Shown: piece after piece, positions 52,587 to 61,300 of the stretch
Position numbering within the stretch: position 1 is the stretch's first letter
Layout of the letters: every line of letters begins with the position of its first letter
DNA from: Caballeronia cordobensis
GTDB lineage: Bacteria > Pseudomonadota > Gammaproteobacteria > Burkholderiales > Burkholderiaceae
Assembly: GCF_001544575.2 (NCBI RefSeq)
Contig: NZ_FCNY02000030.1
Span: forward strand, 1-63,015
DNA length: 63,015 nucleotides
Direction: 5' to 3'
Position numbers and translations under genes: made by a program
Notes under the pieces: model-generated
What the model saw: only the letters and a program-made list of their open reading frames with translations
Databases searched by the model: none
What the model was told of the DNA's origin: nothing

Positions 52587-53582
52587 GTGCAAAAGATCCT
52601 GATCGTCCGCGTGTCGTCGCTTGGCGACGTCGTCCACAACATGCCCGCCATCGCCGATATCCGCCGCCGCTATCCGGATGTGCAAATCGACTGGCTCGTC
52701 GAGGAAGGGTTCGCAAGTCTCGTCGAGCTGGTTCACGGCGTGCGTCGCGCGATCCCGTTTTCGCTGAGGCGCTGGCGCAAGGGGTTCGCATCGCCCGCGA
52801 ACTGGCGCGAGATCGGCAAGTTCAAGCGCGAGCTGGCCGCCGAGAAATACGATCTCGTGATCGACTGCCAGGGGCTCATCAAGACCGCGTGGGTCGCGAG
52901 CTGGGCGCGCGGGCCGCTCGTCGGCCTCGGCAACCGCACGGACGGCGCGGGCTACGAATGGCCGGTGCGCTTCTTCTACGACCGGCGCGTGCCGATCGCG
53001 CCGCGCACGCACGTCGTCGAGCGCACGCGGCAACTCGTCGCCGCCGCGCTCGGGCTGCCCGCGCCGCAGATGACCGACGACATCGACTTCGGTCTCGACA
53101 CGCGCCGCGCGACGCTCGCCGTCTCCGCGCTCGGGCTGAATCTGCCGGTGCCTTATGTCGTGTTCGTGCACGCCACTTCGCGCGCGGACAAGCAATGGCC
53201 CGAAGCCGCGTGGATCGAGCTCGGGCAGGCGCTCGTCACGCGCGGCGCGTCGATCGTGCTGCCGTGGGGCAGCGAAGCCGAACGCGCGACGAGCGAGAAA
53301 CTCGCGAAGGAATTCGGCGCGGCCGCGATCGTGCCGCCGAAGCTCTCGCTGCCCGCGGTCGTCGGTCTGATCGACGGCGCGGCGGCGACCGTCGGCGTCG
53401 ATACGGGCCTCGTGCACATCGCCGCGGCGCTGAAGCGCCCGACCGTCGAGTTGTACAATTTCTCGACCGCATGGCGCACCGGCGGGTACTGGTCGCCGCA
53501 AGTCGTCAATCTGGGCGACGCCAGCCGCCATCCGACGTTGTCTGAAGTCAAGAGCACGCTCGCTGGCTTCGGCCTGCTGTAG
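52587..53582 (+). CDS. waaC: Lipopolysaccharide heptosyltransferase I
   Basis: A 331-residue GT9 enzyme that adds the first heptose to Kdo2-lipid A in the LPS inner core. The start MQKILIVRVSSLGDVVHNMPA is the classical WaaC N-terminus with the SSLGDV loop, and the donor-site region FVHATSRADKQWP, and VDTGLVHIAAALKRPTVELYN near the C-terminus are present. The GTG start is used. It is the first gene of a core group with kdoO and waaA, 59 bases before kdoO. Confidence 0.94.
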   Translation: MQKILIVRVSSLGDVVHNMPAIADIRRRYPDVQIDWLVEEGFASLVELVHGVRRAIPFSLRRWRKGFASPANWREIGKFKRELAAEKYDLVIDCQGLIKTAWVASWARGPLVGLGNRTDGAGYEWPVRFFYDRRVPIAPRTHVVERTRQLVAAALGLPAPQMTDDIDFGLDTRRATLAVSALGLNLPVPYVVFVHATSRADKQWPEAAWIELGQALVTRGASIVLPWGSEAERATSEKLAKEFGAAAIVPPKLSLPAVVGLIDGAAATVGVDTGLVHIAAALKRPTVELYNFSTAWRTGGYWSPQVVNLGDASRHPTLSEVKSTLAGFGLL

Positions 53583-53641
53583 CGCGTGCGTGATAGCGTG
53601 CCCGACGCGCGCCGTGCGCGGTAACTCAAGGTCGTAGACAT

Positions 53642-54526
53642 ATGACGGAATCTCAAATCATCGAAGTCGCATCGGGCGACTGGCAAGGCAAAAACCTGTC
53701 CGTGCCGCGCGAGGCGTTGCTGGCCGGCGTCGAAAACGGCAAGGTGCTGTATTTTCCCAATCTGCGTTTTCCGATCGACGGCGGCGAGCTCGCGCTGCTC
53801 GATCCGGCGATCGCGGACCCGAAGCGCAAGAACATCAGCCTCGCGCCCAACGGCGGCGCGCTCGCCGGCGTGCTCGGCGACAGCGTGATGCAGTCGGCGG
53901 TGCGCTCGCTCATCAAGCGCTATCAGGATCATGCGCGCTGGCTCGTCGACGGCCTCTTTCCCGAATACGACGGCAAGCTGCGCGTCGCGCCCACGAGCTT
54001 GCGGCTGCATCGGGTCGAAACGCGCGAGACGTCCTGGCGCAAGGACGACAGCCGCCTGCACGTCGATGCGTTCCCGTCGCGCCCGAACTACGGCGAGCGC
54101 ATCCTGCGCGTGTTCACGAACGTCAATCCAAAGGGCGCGCCGCGCGTGTGGCGCGTGGGCGAACCGTTCGAAGACATGGCCAGGCGCTTTCTGCCCGCCA
54201 TCAAGGCGCAGGCGCCCGGCTCGGCGTGGCTCATGAATCTGCTGCACATCACGAAGTCGAAGCGCTCGGAGTACGACCATCTGATGCTGCATCTGCATGA
54301 CGCGATGAAGGCCGATCTCGACTATCAGAAGACCTCGCCGCAGGAAACCATGCCGTTCCCGCCCGGCTCGGTGTGGGTCTGCTTCTCCGATCACGCATCG
54401 CACGCGGTGATGTCCGGCCAGTTCATGATGGAGCAGACGTTCTTCCTGCCCGTCAAGGCGATGGCGCGTCCCGAGTGCGCGCCGCTCGGCATTCTCGAGC
54501 GCCTGAAGGGCAGGGCGCTCGTTTGA
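53642..54526 (+). CDS. kdoO: Kdo 3-hydroxylase
   Basis: A 294-residue Fe(II)/2-oxoglutarate-dependent dioxygenase that resembles KdoO, which converts the outer lipid-A-linked Kdo to D-glycero-D-talo-oct-2-ulosonic acid (Ko), a trait described in Burkholderia and Yersinia. The iron site can be placed at H140 and D142 (LHVDAFPSRP) and H251 or H254 (SDHASHAV). GGCELALLDP and PTSLRLHRVETRETSWRKDD-type segments fit the family, as read from the frame. It lies between waaC and waaA, and its stop overlaps the waaA start by four bases. Confidence 0.9.
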   Translation: MTESQIIEVASGDWQGKNLSVPREALLAGVENGKVLYFPNLRFPIDGGELALLDPAIADPKRKNISLAPNGGALAGVLGDSVMQSAVRSLIKRYQDHARWLVDGLFPEYDGKLRVAPTSLRLHRVETRETSWRKDDSRLHVDAFPSRPNYGERILRVFTNVNPKGAPRVWRVGEPFEDMARRFLPAIKAQAPGSAWLMNLLHITKSKRSEYDHLMLHLHDAMKADLDYQKTSPQETMPFPPGSVWVCFSDHASHAVMSGQFMMEQTFFLPVKAMARPECAPLGILERLKGRALV

Positions 54527-55881
54527 GCGGCGCGGCTTCCCCGAGCGCTTCGGCCGCGGTGCTGAGGCTCGTCTACCGGGCGCTCTGGTGGATCGTCGCG
54601 CCGCTCGCGGTGCTGCGGCTGCTGATCCGTTCGCGCAAGGAGCGCGGCTACCGCGAGCATATCGGCGAGCGTTTCGGACACGTTGCAAAGCGCCGCGCCG
54701 ACGACCTCGCGCCGCTCATCTGGGTGCATGCGGTCTCGGTCGGCGAGACGCGCGCCGCGCAGCCGCTGATCGAAGCGTTGGCGAAAGCGCATCCCGAAGC
54801 GCGCATCCTGCTCACGCACATGACGCCGAGCGGCCGCGCGACCGGCATCGAGCTATTCGGCGATCGCGTGCTGCGCAGCTATCTTCCGTACGATCTGCCC
54901 GTGCTCGTGCGGCGTTTTCTGCGCGCGTGGCGTCCGTCGCTCGGCATCGTGATGGAAACCGAGGTCTGGCCGACGCTCATCGACGAATGCAAGCGCGCCG
55001 ACGTGCCGCTCGTGCTGACGAACGCGCGCATGTCGGAACGCTCGTACCGGCGCGCGGCGAAGTTCGGGCGCGCGGTGCGCGAAGTGTTCGGCGGATTTTC
55101 GCGCGTACTCGCGCAGACGCCGTCCGACGCCGAGCGGCTGACCGCGCTCGGCGCGCGCAATGTCGCGGTGCTCGGCAATCTGAAGTTCGACATGACCGCG
55201 CCGCCCGAACTCGTCGCGCGCGGTCAGGCGTGGCGCGCGGCCATCGGCGAGCGGCCCGTGTGGGTGGCGGCCAGCACGCGCGAAGGCGAGGAGACGCTCG
55301 TGCTGCGCGCGTTCGCGGCGCTCAACGTGCCCGACGCGCTGCTGATTCTGGTGCCGCGCCATCCGCAGCGTTTCGACGAAGTCTCCGCGCTGATCTCGAG
55401 CCTCGGGCTCACGAGCGCGCGCCGCTCGGTGTGGGCGCCGAAGCCCGTCGCGGCCGGTTCGGGCGCGGACATGCCCGAGCCGTTGCCGGCGAGCGTGCAG
55501 GTGCTGCTCGGCGATTCCATGGGCGAACTCGGCGCGTACTACGCGGCGGCGGATCTGGCGTTCATCGGCGGAAGTCTGTTGCCGCTCGGCGGTCAGAACT
55601 TGATCGAAGCGTGCGCGGCGGGGGTGCCGGTGCTGATCGGGCCGCACACCTTCAATTTCACGCAGGCGACCAACGACGCCATTGCGGCCGGCGCAGCGCT
55701 GCGCGTGCAGGACCCGCAGGATCTCGCGCGCGGGCTGCGTGAAATCTTCAACGACAAAGCCAGACGCCTCGCAATGAGCGCGGCGGCTTCGGCGTTCGCG
55801 GCGCGTCATCGCGGCGCGACGGAACGGACGGTGAGCGTGCTCGGCGCGCTGCTCGAAAAGGAAAGCGACGTCGGGAAGTGA
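54523..55881 (+). CDS. waaA: 3-deoxy-D-manno-octulosonic acid transferase
   Basis: WaaA/KdtA adds Kdo to lipid A precursor from CMP-Kdo at the inner membrane. In the 452 residues are the N-terminal membrane anchor (LVYRALWWIVAPLAVLRLL), IWVHAVSVGETRAAQPL with the catalytic-type glutamate, TEVWPTLIDECKR, LTNARMSERSYRR, and the C-terminal FIGGSLLPLGGQNLIEACAAGVPVLIG stretch. A TTG at 54523, overlapping the kdoO stop (TTGA), is the best start; a GTG at 54559 would drop 12 residues. No ATG is available before the anchor. It is translationally coupled to kdoO. Confidence 0.93.
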   Translation: MSGAASPSASAAVLRLVYRALWWIVAPLAVLRLLIRSRKERGYREHIGERFGHVAKRRADDLAPLIWVHAVSVGETRAAQPLIEALAKAHPEARILLTHMTPSGRATGIELFGDRVLRSYLPYDLPVLVRRFLRAWRPSLGIVMETEVWPTLIDECKRADVPLVLTNARMSERSYRRAAKFGRAVREVFGGFSRVLAQTPSDAERLTALGARNVAVLGNLKFDMTAPPELVARGQAWRAAIGERPVWVAASTREGEETLVLRAFAALNVPDALLILVPRHPQRFDEVSALISSLGLTSARRSVWAPKPVAAGSGADMPEPLPASVQVLLGDSMGELGAYYAAADLAFIGGSLLPLGGQNLIEACAAGVPVLIGPHTFNFTQATNDAIAAGAALRVQDPQDLARGLREIFNDKARRLAMSAAASAFAARHRGATERTVSVLGALLEKESDVGK

Positions 55882-55961
55882 CAGTGCGTCGGTCAAAACT
55901 TCCCGCCTATCGTCTGATAAAAACGGGCGATGCCACCCCATATGACGAACCGTAACGAGGG

Positions 55962-55990
55962 TTGAACGCTTCTCATGTAAGAGGGATACT
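55962..55990 (+). promoter_or_regulatory. Candidate promoter of the FkbM methyltransferase gene
   Basis: TTGAAC (55962-55967) and GATACT (55985-55990) are 17 bases apart, each matching four of six consensus positions, 95 bases before the gene start. The 204-base gap after waaA otherwise shows nothing. Confidence 0.35.
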
Positions 55991-56085
55991 GATTCCCCGA
56001 CCCGGCCGCCCCTAGCGGGCACCATGCGAGGCAGCAAGTGGCCGGATGCCTGCGAACGTGCTTCCAATTCACATTGAGGACTCGC

Positions 56086-56889
56086 ATGCAAGATCTGATC
56101 AAGTCCCTCGTCAAAGACGTCATGCCGCCCGGTCTCCTGCGTCTGCTGCGGCCATCCAGCGGACCCACCGATGCCTGGGGCACCGTCCGCTACGGCGCGC
56201 ACGGGCTGGTCCTCCCCGGCAACCGGCGCTTCGAGTACCGGCCGTGTCAGGCGGATCGCGAAGTCTGCCGGCAAATCTTCTTCATGCGTGAATACGCCAC
56301 GGACCGGCTGGTTCGCGCGAAGGAGATCATGGCGTTCTACGAGGCGTGCGAAACGCCGCTGATCGTCGATGCCGGCGCGAATATCGGCGCGGCCGCCGTG
56401 TGGCATGCGCTGACGTATCCGAAGGCGAAGATCGTCGCGATCGAGCCGGATTTATCGAATTTCGCGCTGCTCAAGCGCAACGCAGCGCCGTTCCCGTTGA
56501 TCGAGCCGCTGAATGCGGCGATCGCGGCGAAGCGCGGCACGCTGTATCTCAACGATCCGGGCGGGGGCGAGTGGGCCTTCCGCACCGCCGAGCAGCCGGT
56601 CGACAAAGGCTATGCCGTCGACGCGCTCACGCTCGAAGACGTGATTCCGTCCGGCGTGACGCCGTTCATCCTGAAGATCGATATCGAAGGCGCGGAGTCG
56701 GACCTGTTCTCGCGCCATTGCGACGTGCTGAACAAGTTTCCCGTCGTCGTGATCGAACTGCACGACTGGATGCTGCCCGGCATGTCGAACAGCCGCAACT
56801 TCCTGCAATGGCACGTCGAGATGAAGCGCGACTTCGTGCAGATGGGCGAGAACGCGGTCTCGATATCGAACTCGATCGCGCTCGCGTAG
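56086..56889 (+). CDS. FkbM-family methyltransferase
   Basis: A 267-residue SAM-dependent methyltransferase of the FkbM type. The SAM loop is PLIVDAGANIGAAAVWHAL, followed by KIVAIEPDLSNFALLKRN (acidic residue binding the ribose) and the FILKIDIEGAESDLF motif typical of FkbM. Such enzymes O-methylate sugars in LPS or other glycans. GAGG lies seven bases before the ATG at 56086. The gene stands alone between the LPS core operon and the urease operon, ending 13 bases before the convergent ureG. A role on core or O-antigen sugar is likely but unproven. Confidence 0.87.
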   Translation: MQDLIKSLVKDVMPPGLLRLLRPSSGPTDAWGTVRYGAHGLVLPGNRRFEYRPCQADREVCRQIFFMREYATDRLVRAKEIMAFYEACETPLIVDAGANIGAAAVWHALTYPKAKIVAIEPDLSNFALLKRNAAPFPLIEPLNAAIAAKRGTLYLNDPGGGEWAFRTAEQPVDKGYAVDALTLEDVIPSGVTPFILKIDIEGAESDLFSRHCDVLNKFPVVVIELHDWMLPGMSNSRNFLQWHVEMKRDFVQMGENAVSISNSIALA

Positions 56890-56902
56890 CTTTTTTTGCG
56901 GT

Positions 56903-57556
56903 TCAGGCGAGCAGCAGCCCTTTCTTCTCGATGAAGCCGATGACTTCGTCGAGGCCGTCGAGCGCTTTCAGATTGCACATTACGAACGGCCGCTCGCCGC
57001 GCATCTTCTTCGCATCGCTCGCCATGATGTCGAGATTCGCGCCCACGTGCGGCGCGAGATCCGTCTTGTTGATGACGAGCAGGTCCGACTTCGTGATGCC
57101 CGGTCCGCCCTTGCGCGGAATCTTCTCGCCGCCCGCGACATCGATCACGTAGATCGTCAGATCCGACAGTTCGGGACTGAACGTGGCCGCGAGGTTATCG
57201 CCGCCGGATTCGATGAACACGATATCCGCGTCTGGAAACTTCGACACCATGCGATCGACGGCTTCCAGATTGATCGATGCATCCTCGCGAATGGCCGTAT
57301 GCGGACAGCCGCCCGTCTCGACGCCCATGATGCGCTCGGCAGGCAACGCGCCCGCGATGGTGAGAAGACGCTGATCTTCCTTGGTGTAGATATCGTTGGT
57401 GATGGCGACGAGATCGTAGCGCTCGCGCATCGCCTTGCAGAGCATTTCGAGCAGCGTGGTCTTGCCGGAACCGACCGGCCCGCCGACGCCGACACGCAAG
57501 GGCGGCAGCTTCTTGGTTCGGCGGGCGGCGGCGGAATAGGCGGGCGTGTTCATCAT
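56903..57556 (-). CDS. ureG: Urease accessory GTPase UreG
   Basis: A 217-residue SIMIBI GTPase that drives nickel insertion into urease with UreF, UreD/H and UreE. The P-loop is GVGGPVGSGKTTL (about 23-35), and the CPHTAIRED nickel-binding CPH motif, FIESGGDNLAATFSPEL, and NKTDLAPHVGANL (G4 motif NKTD) are all present. It is the last gene of the operon, six bases after ureF, and converges with the FkbM gene. Confidence 0.96.
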   Translation of the reverse strand: MMNTPAYSAAARRTKKLPPLRVGVGGPVGSGKTTLLEMLCKAMRERYDLVAITNDIYTKEDQRLLTIAGALPAERIMGVETGGCPHTAIREDASINLEAVDRMVSKFPDADIVFIESGGDNLAATFSPELSDLTIYVIDVAGGEKIPRKGGPGITKSDLLVINKTDLAPHVGANLDIMASDAKKMRGERPFVMCNLKALDGLDEVIGFIEKKGLLLA

Positions 57557-57561
57557 GCGGG

Positions 57562-58242
57562 TCAGGAGCGAAAGAGTCGTGAATATTGCGATTCATGCCG
57601 CGCCGACAAAATGCCGAGCTGCGGCGCGAAGGTGTTGATCGCATCGGGCGAGGTATCGAGCGCGCGGCGCACGGCGGCATCGATCGGTCCGCGCAACGCG
57701 ACGATGATGCGCTGCCCCGCGAGTTGCCCGAGCGGCACGGCCTTGAGCGCGGCGGCGGCCTGATTCTCGACCCAACTGAACGCGTAGGCGGCGAGCGCCG
57801 CGTCGGGCGCCGCATCGTGCGCATACGCGGCGAACGCGAAGGCGGTCGGCTGCGCGATCGGTCTGATCGCGGCGAGCGTCGCGCGGCGGGCTGCATCGCC
57901 CCATTCGAGCGATGCGCAAAGCTGCGCGAGCGACCAGCCCATCTGCTCGGTTTCGCGCCGCAGTTCCGCCGATTCGCGGCTCGCGATGTATTCGTCGTTG
58001 GCCTGAAGCAGCGCGGCGTCGTCGTGCAGACGCCAGCGCTCGATCTGATGCGCGAGAAAAGGCAACTCGCCGCGCGCCAATACATTCGTCAAACCGCTCG
58101 CGATCCAGTCGCGCGCGCTGTCGCCGTCGTGAATCAGGCCGTGCTCGATCGCCGCTTCGAGTCCCTGCGAATAGCTGAACGCGCCGATCGGCAGCGCCGG
58201 CGACGCGAGATGCAGCAGCGCCGTAAGCTCAGCGATGCGCAT
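57562..58242 (-). CDS. ureF: Urease accessory protein UreF
   Basis: A 226-residue, all-helical accessory protein that joins UreD and UreG in the activation complex. LLHLASPALPIGAFSYSQGLEAAIEHGLI is the conserved UreF N-terminal region (shown in part), and the C-terminal INTFAPQLGILSARHESQYSRLFRS matches the family end, which binds UreG. The ATG at 58242 gives this N-terminus and overlaps the end of ureE by 14 bases; longer readings run into the ureE histidine-tail DNA. Confidence 0.93.
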   Translation of the reverse strand: MRIAELTALLHLASPALPIGAFSYSQGLEAAIEHGLIHDGDSARDWIASGLTNVLARGELPFLAHQIERWRLHDDAALLQANDEYIASRESAELRRETEQMGWSLAQLCASLEWGDAARRATLAAIRPIAQPTAFAFAAYAHDAAPDAALAAYAFSWVENQAAAALKAVPLGQLAGQRIIVALRGPIDAAVRRALDTSPDAINTFAPQLGILSARHESQYSRLFRS

Positions 58243-58831
58243 GGCCGTGGTGATGATGATGATCGTGGCCGCACGACGAGTGATCGTGGTCGTGGTCGTG
58301 ATCGTGCGAATGATCGTGCCCGTGATGCTCGTCGAAGACCTTCTGCGCGAGCGCATAGTCTTCGCTGAAGGTTTCGTCGTGGCCGTGCTTGTGGCCGCCG
58401 CCATACGCGCCGGTTTCCGGCTGGAACGGCTGCGATTCGTGCGCGACCAGCACGCCCAGACGCTTGAGCATGTCTTCGAGCACGGCGTCCGCTTCGAGCT
58501 TCAGATAGTCCGCTCCCACTTCGACAGGCGTATGCCGGTTGCCGAGATGATACGCAGCGCGCGTGAGCAGGCGCACGCTCGGCGCGCGCACGACGAGCAC
58601 GTCTTGCGCCGCCGCGACCACGCGCACGAAGCCGCCGTCATCCGCGACGAGCATGTCGCCGTCGGCGAGCACGGTGCCGCGCGGCATCACGAGCGCGACG
58701 TCCTCGCCGCTGTCGAGCGTGGCGGCGAGGCGGCTCTTGCAGCGCGCATCGAAGGGAAGAGTCAGCGTGGGCGCGCGCTTGACGAGCACGGGTGCGAGCT
58801 TCGCGGTGAGACGTTTGTCGATGGTACGCAT
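58229..58831 (-). CDS. ureE: Urease accessory nickel chaperone UreE with long histidine tail
   Basis: A 200-residue metallochaperone delivering nickel to urease. The N-terminal peptide-binding domain and the C-terminal metal domain (YHLGNRHTPVEVGADYLKLEAD and VLEDMLKRLGV, shown by their key segments) are typical. The last 30 residues are almost entirely His and Asp with one Cys (GHDHSHDHDHDHDHSSCGHD and on), a strong nickel-binding tail like that of Klebsiella UreE. The DNA of the tail also encodes the beginning region of ureF in another frame. It starts six bases after ureC. Confidence 0.95.
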   Translation of the reverse strand: MRTIDKRLTAKLAPVLVKRAPTLTLPFDARCKSRLAATLDSGEDVALVMPRGTVLADGDMLVADDGGFVRVVAAAQDVLVVRAPSVRLLTRAAYHLGNRHTPVEVGADYLKLEADAVLEDMLKRLGVLVAHESQPFQPETGAYGGGHKHGHDETFSEDYALAQKVFDEHHGHDHSHDHDHDHDHSSCGHDHHHHHGHAHR

Positions 58832-58837
58832 GAATGG

Positions 58838-60544
58838 TCAGAACAGAAAATAGCGCTGCGCCATCGGCAGAACGGTGGCGGGTTCGCAGGTGAGCAATTG
58901 CCCATCGGCGATCACCTGATAGGTCTGCGGATCGACGCTGATGGACGGTTGCCATGCATTGTGAATCATGTCGGCTTTCGTCACATTGCGGCAGTTCTTC
59001 ACCGCGACGATCTGCTTCTGTAACCCATAGCGATCCGCGATGCGCGCTTCCATCGCCAGTTGCGAGACGAACGTGAGCGAGGTCTTGCCGAGCGCGCCGC
59101 CGCGCGTGGCGAACATCTCGCGGTAATGGACGGGCTGCGGCGTCGGAATCGAAGCGTTCGGGTCGCCCATCTGCGCGAGCGCGATCATGCCGCCTTTCAG
59201 AATGAGCGACGGCTTCACGCCGAAGAAAGCCGGTTCCCAGAACACGAGATCGGCCCATTTGCCCGCTTCGATGGACCCGACTTCATGCGCGATGCCATGC
59301 GTGATCGCCGGATTGATCGTGTACTTCGCGACATAACGCTTCGCGCGAAAGTTATCGTTGCGCGCGCTGTCTTCGGGCAATGCGCCGCGCTGCGCCTTCA
59401 TCTTGTGCGCCGTCTGCCAGGTGCGAATGATGACTTCGCCGACGCGGCCCATGGCCTGCGAATCGGATGACAGCATCGACAACGCGCCGAGATCGTGAAG
59501 GATGTCTTCGGCGGCGATCGTCTCGCGGCGAATGCGCGATTCCGCGAACGCGATGTCTTCCGCAATCGACGGATCGAGGTGATGACACACCATCAGCATG
59601 TCGAGATGCTCGTCGAGCGTGTTGACGGTGTACGGACGCGTTGGATTGGTGGACGAGGGCAGCACGTTCGATTCGCCCGCGACCTTGATGATGTCCGGCG
59701 CGTGCCCGCCGCCCGCGCCTTCCGTGTGATACGTGTGGATCGTGCGGCCCTTGAACGCGGCGATGGTCGTTTCCACGAAGCCCGCTTCGTTGAGCGTGTC
59801 GGTGTGGATGGCGACCTGCGTGTCGGTGTCGTCGGCGACGGAGAGGCAATTGTCGATGGCTGCGGGCGTCGTGCCCCAGTCTTCGTGCAGCTTCAGACCG
59901 ATCGCGCCGGCCTTCACTTGCTCGATCAAAGGCGCGGGCAAGCTCGCGTTGCCCTTGCCGAGAAAGCCGAGATTCATCGGCCAGCCATCGGCGGCTTGCA
60001 GCATGCGCTCCATGTGCCACGGACCCGGCGTGCAGGTCGTCGCGTTCGTGCCGGTGGCAGGCCCGGTGCCGCCGCCGAGCATCGTCGTGATGCCGCTCGC
60101 GAGCGCTTCGTCGATCTGCTGCGGGCTGATGAAGTGGATATGCGTATCGACGCCGCCCGCCGTGACGATCATGCCTTCGCCCGCGATCACTTCCGTCGCC
60201 GCGCCAATGGCGATGTTCACGTTCGGCTGAATGTCCGGATTGCCCGCTTTGCCGACCGCGAAGATGCGTCCGCCCTTGATGCCGATATCGGCCTTCACGA
60301 TGCCCCAGTGATCGAGGATCAACGCATTCGTGATGACGGTATCCACGACATCGGCGGCGGCGCGTTGCGACTGGCCCATGCCATCGCGAATCACTTTGCC
60401 GCCGCCGAACTTTACTTCCTCGCCGTAGGTCGTGAAGTCGCGCTCGACTTCGACGATGAGATCGGTGTCGGCGAGGCGCACGCGGTCGCCGGTGGTCGGG
60501 CCGAACATTTCCGCATATGCGCGGCGGCCGATGCGTAGCGTCAT
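58838..60544 (-). CDS. ureC: Urease alpha subunit
   Basis: The 568-residue catalytic subunit of urease, which hydrolyses urea to ammonia and carbamate with a dinuclear nickel centre. Active-site pieces are in place: TAGGVDTHIHFISPQQ (nickel histidines), GAIGLKLHEDWG (carbamylated lysine), VAIHTDTLNE, HTYHTEGAGGGHAPDI and the mobile-flap MVCHHLDPSIAEDIAFAESRIR with C and H. AAAGGA lies seven bases before the ATG. It is 21 bases after ureB in the leftward operon. Confidence 0.98.
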   Translation of the reverse strand: MTLRIGRRAYAEMFGPTTGDRVRLADTDLIVEVERDFTTYGEEVKFGGGKVIRDGMGQSQRAAADVVDTVITNALILDHWGIVKADIGIKGGRIFAVGKAGNPDIQPNVNIAIGAATEVIAGEGMIVTAGGVDTHIHFISPQQIDEALASGITTMLGGGTGPATGTNATTCTPGPWHMERMLQAADGWPMNLGFLGKGNASLPAPLIEQVKAGAIGLKLHEDWGTTPAAIDNCLSVADDTDTQVAIHTDTLNEAGFVETTIAAFKGRTIHTYHTEGAGGGHAPDIIKVAGESNVLPSSTNPTRPYTVNTLDEHLDMLMVCHHLDPSIAEDIAFAESRIRRETIAAEDILHDLGALSMLSSDSQAMGRVGEVIIRTWQTAHKMKAQRGALPEDSARNDNFRAKRYVAKYTINPAITHGIAHEVGSIEAGKWADLVFWEPAFFGVKPSLILKGGMIALAQMGDPNASIPTPQPVHYREMFATRGGALGKTSLTFVSQLAMEARIADRYGLQKQIVAVKNCRNVTKADMIHNAWQPSISVDPQTYQVIADGQLLTCEPATVLPMAQRYFLF

Positions 60545-60565
60545 AGTAGTCCTTTGGATTCCGAA

Positions 60566-60871
60566 TTAAAGCGGGCCCATGACGAGCGCGTTGAAGCCGT
60601 ACACATGACGATCGCCCGCGAGCGCGACGAGTTCGACCGTGCGTTCCTGTCCCGGCTCGAAGCGCACGGCGGTGCCCGCCGCGATGTTCAGCCGGAAACC
60701 GCGCGCCTTCTCGCGCTCGAACTTCAGCGCCGCGTTGACTTCGTAGAAGTGGTAATGGGAGCCGACCTGCACGGGCCGGTCGCCATGATTTGCGACGACG
60801 ACCGTCACGGTTTCGCGGCCCGCGTTGAGCTCGTGCTCGCCGTCATCGATGAAATATTCGCCGGGAATCAT
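60566..60871 (-). CDS. ureB: Urease beta subunit
   Basis: A 101-residue structural subunit. MIPGEYFIDDGEHELNAGRE, NHGDRPVQVGSHYHFYEVN and RTVELVALAGDRHVYGFN are diagnostic. The ATG at 60871, four bases after the ureA stop, gives exactly the usual length; a longer reading to 60916 would overlap ureA. Confidence 0.97.
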   Translation of the reverse strand: MIPGEYFIDDGEHELNAGRETVTVVVANHGDRPVQVGSHYHFYEVNAALKFEREKARGFRLNIAAGTAVRFEPGQERTVELVALAGDRHVYGFNALVMGPL

Positions 60872-60875
60872 GTTT

Positions 60876-61178
60876 TCAGGGGATCGGATGATGAACCGTG
60901 ACGAGCTTCGTGCCATCGGGGAAGGTCGCTTCGATCTGGATGTCGGGGATCATTTCCGGCACGCCTTCCATGACGTCGTCGCGGGTCAGGAGCGTCGTGC
61001 CGTAGTGCATGACTTCGGCGACGGTCCTGCCGTCGCGCGCGGCTTCCATCAATGCCGCCGAAATAAACGCGACCGCTTCCGGATGATTGAGCTTCAGGCC
61101 GCGCGCACGGCGGCGTTCGGCGAGCAAGGCTGCGGTGAAGATCAGCAGCTTGTCCTTTTCGCGAGGCGTGAGTTTCAT
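60876..61178 (-). CDS. ureA: Urease gamma subunit
   Basis: A 100-residue structural subunit of the urease trimer, with MKLTPREKDKLLIFTAALLA, GLKLNHPEAVAFISAALMEAARDG and TLLTRDDVMEGVPEMI matching UreA closely. It is the first structural gene after ureD, with a 122-base gap containing a small hairpin. Confidence 0.97.
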   Translation of the reverse strand: MKLTPREKDKLLIFTAALLAERRRARGLKLNHPEAVAFISAALMEAARDGRTVAEVMHYGTTLLTRDDVMEGVPEMIPDIQIEATFPDGTKLVTVHHPIP

Positions 61179-61268
61179 GAGTTCGTTGTTTTGATCGTCC
61201 GCTGCTTCATAGCGAGAGTCGTGCCATCGCTGTATTCACAGTCGTTTCGCGCAGGGATGCACCGAGTT

Positions 61269-61286
61269 GGCGCGCATTCGTGCGCC
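61269..61286. other. Small hairpin between ureD and ureA
   Basis: GGCGC and GCGCC pair around GCATTCGT in the 122-base gap, 14 bases past the ureD stop in the direction of transcription. It is too weak for a terminator and may influence the ureD to ureA ratio. Confidence 0.35.
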
Positions 61287-61300
61287 AGGCTGGTGCGTTT

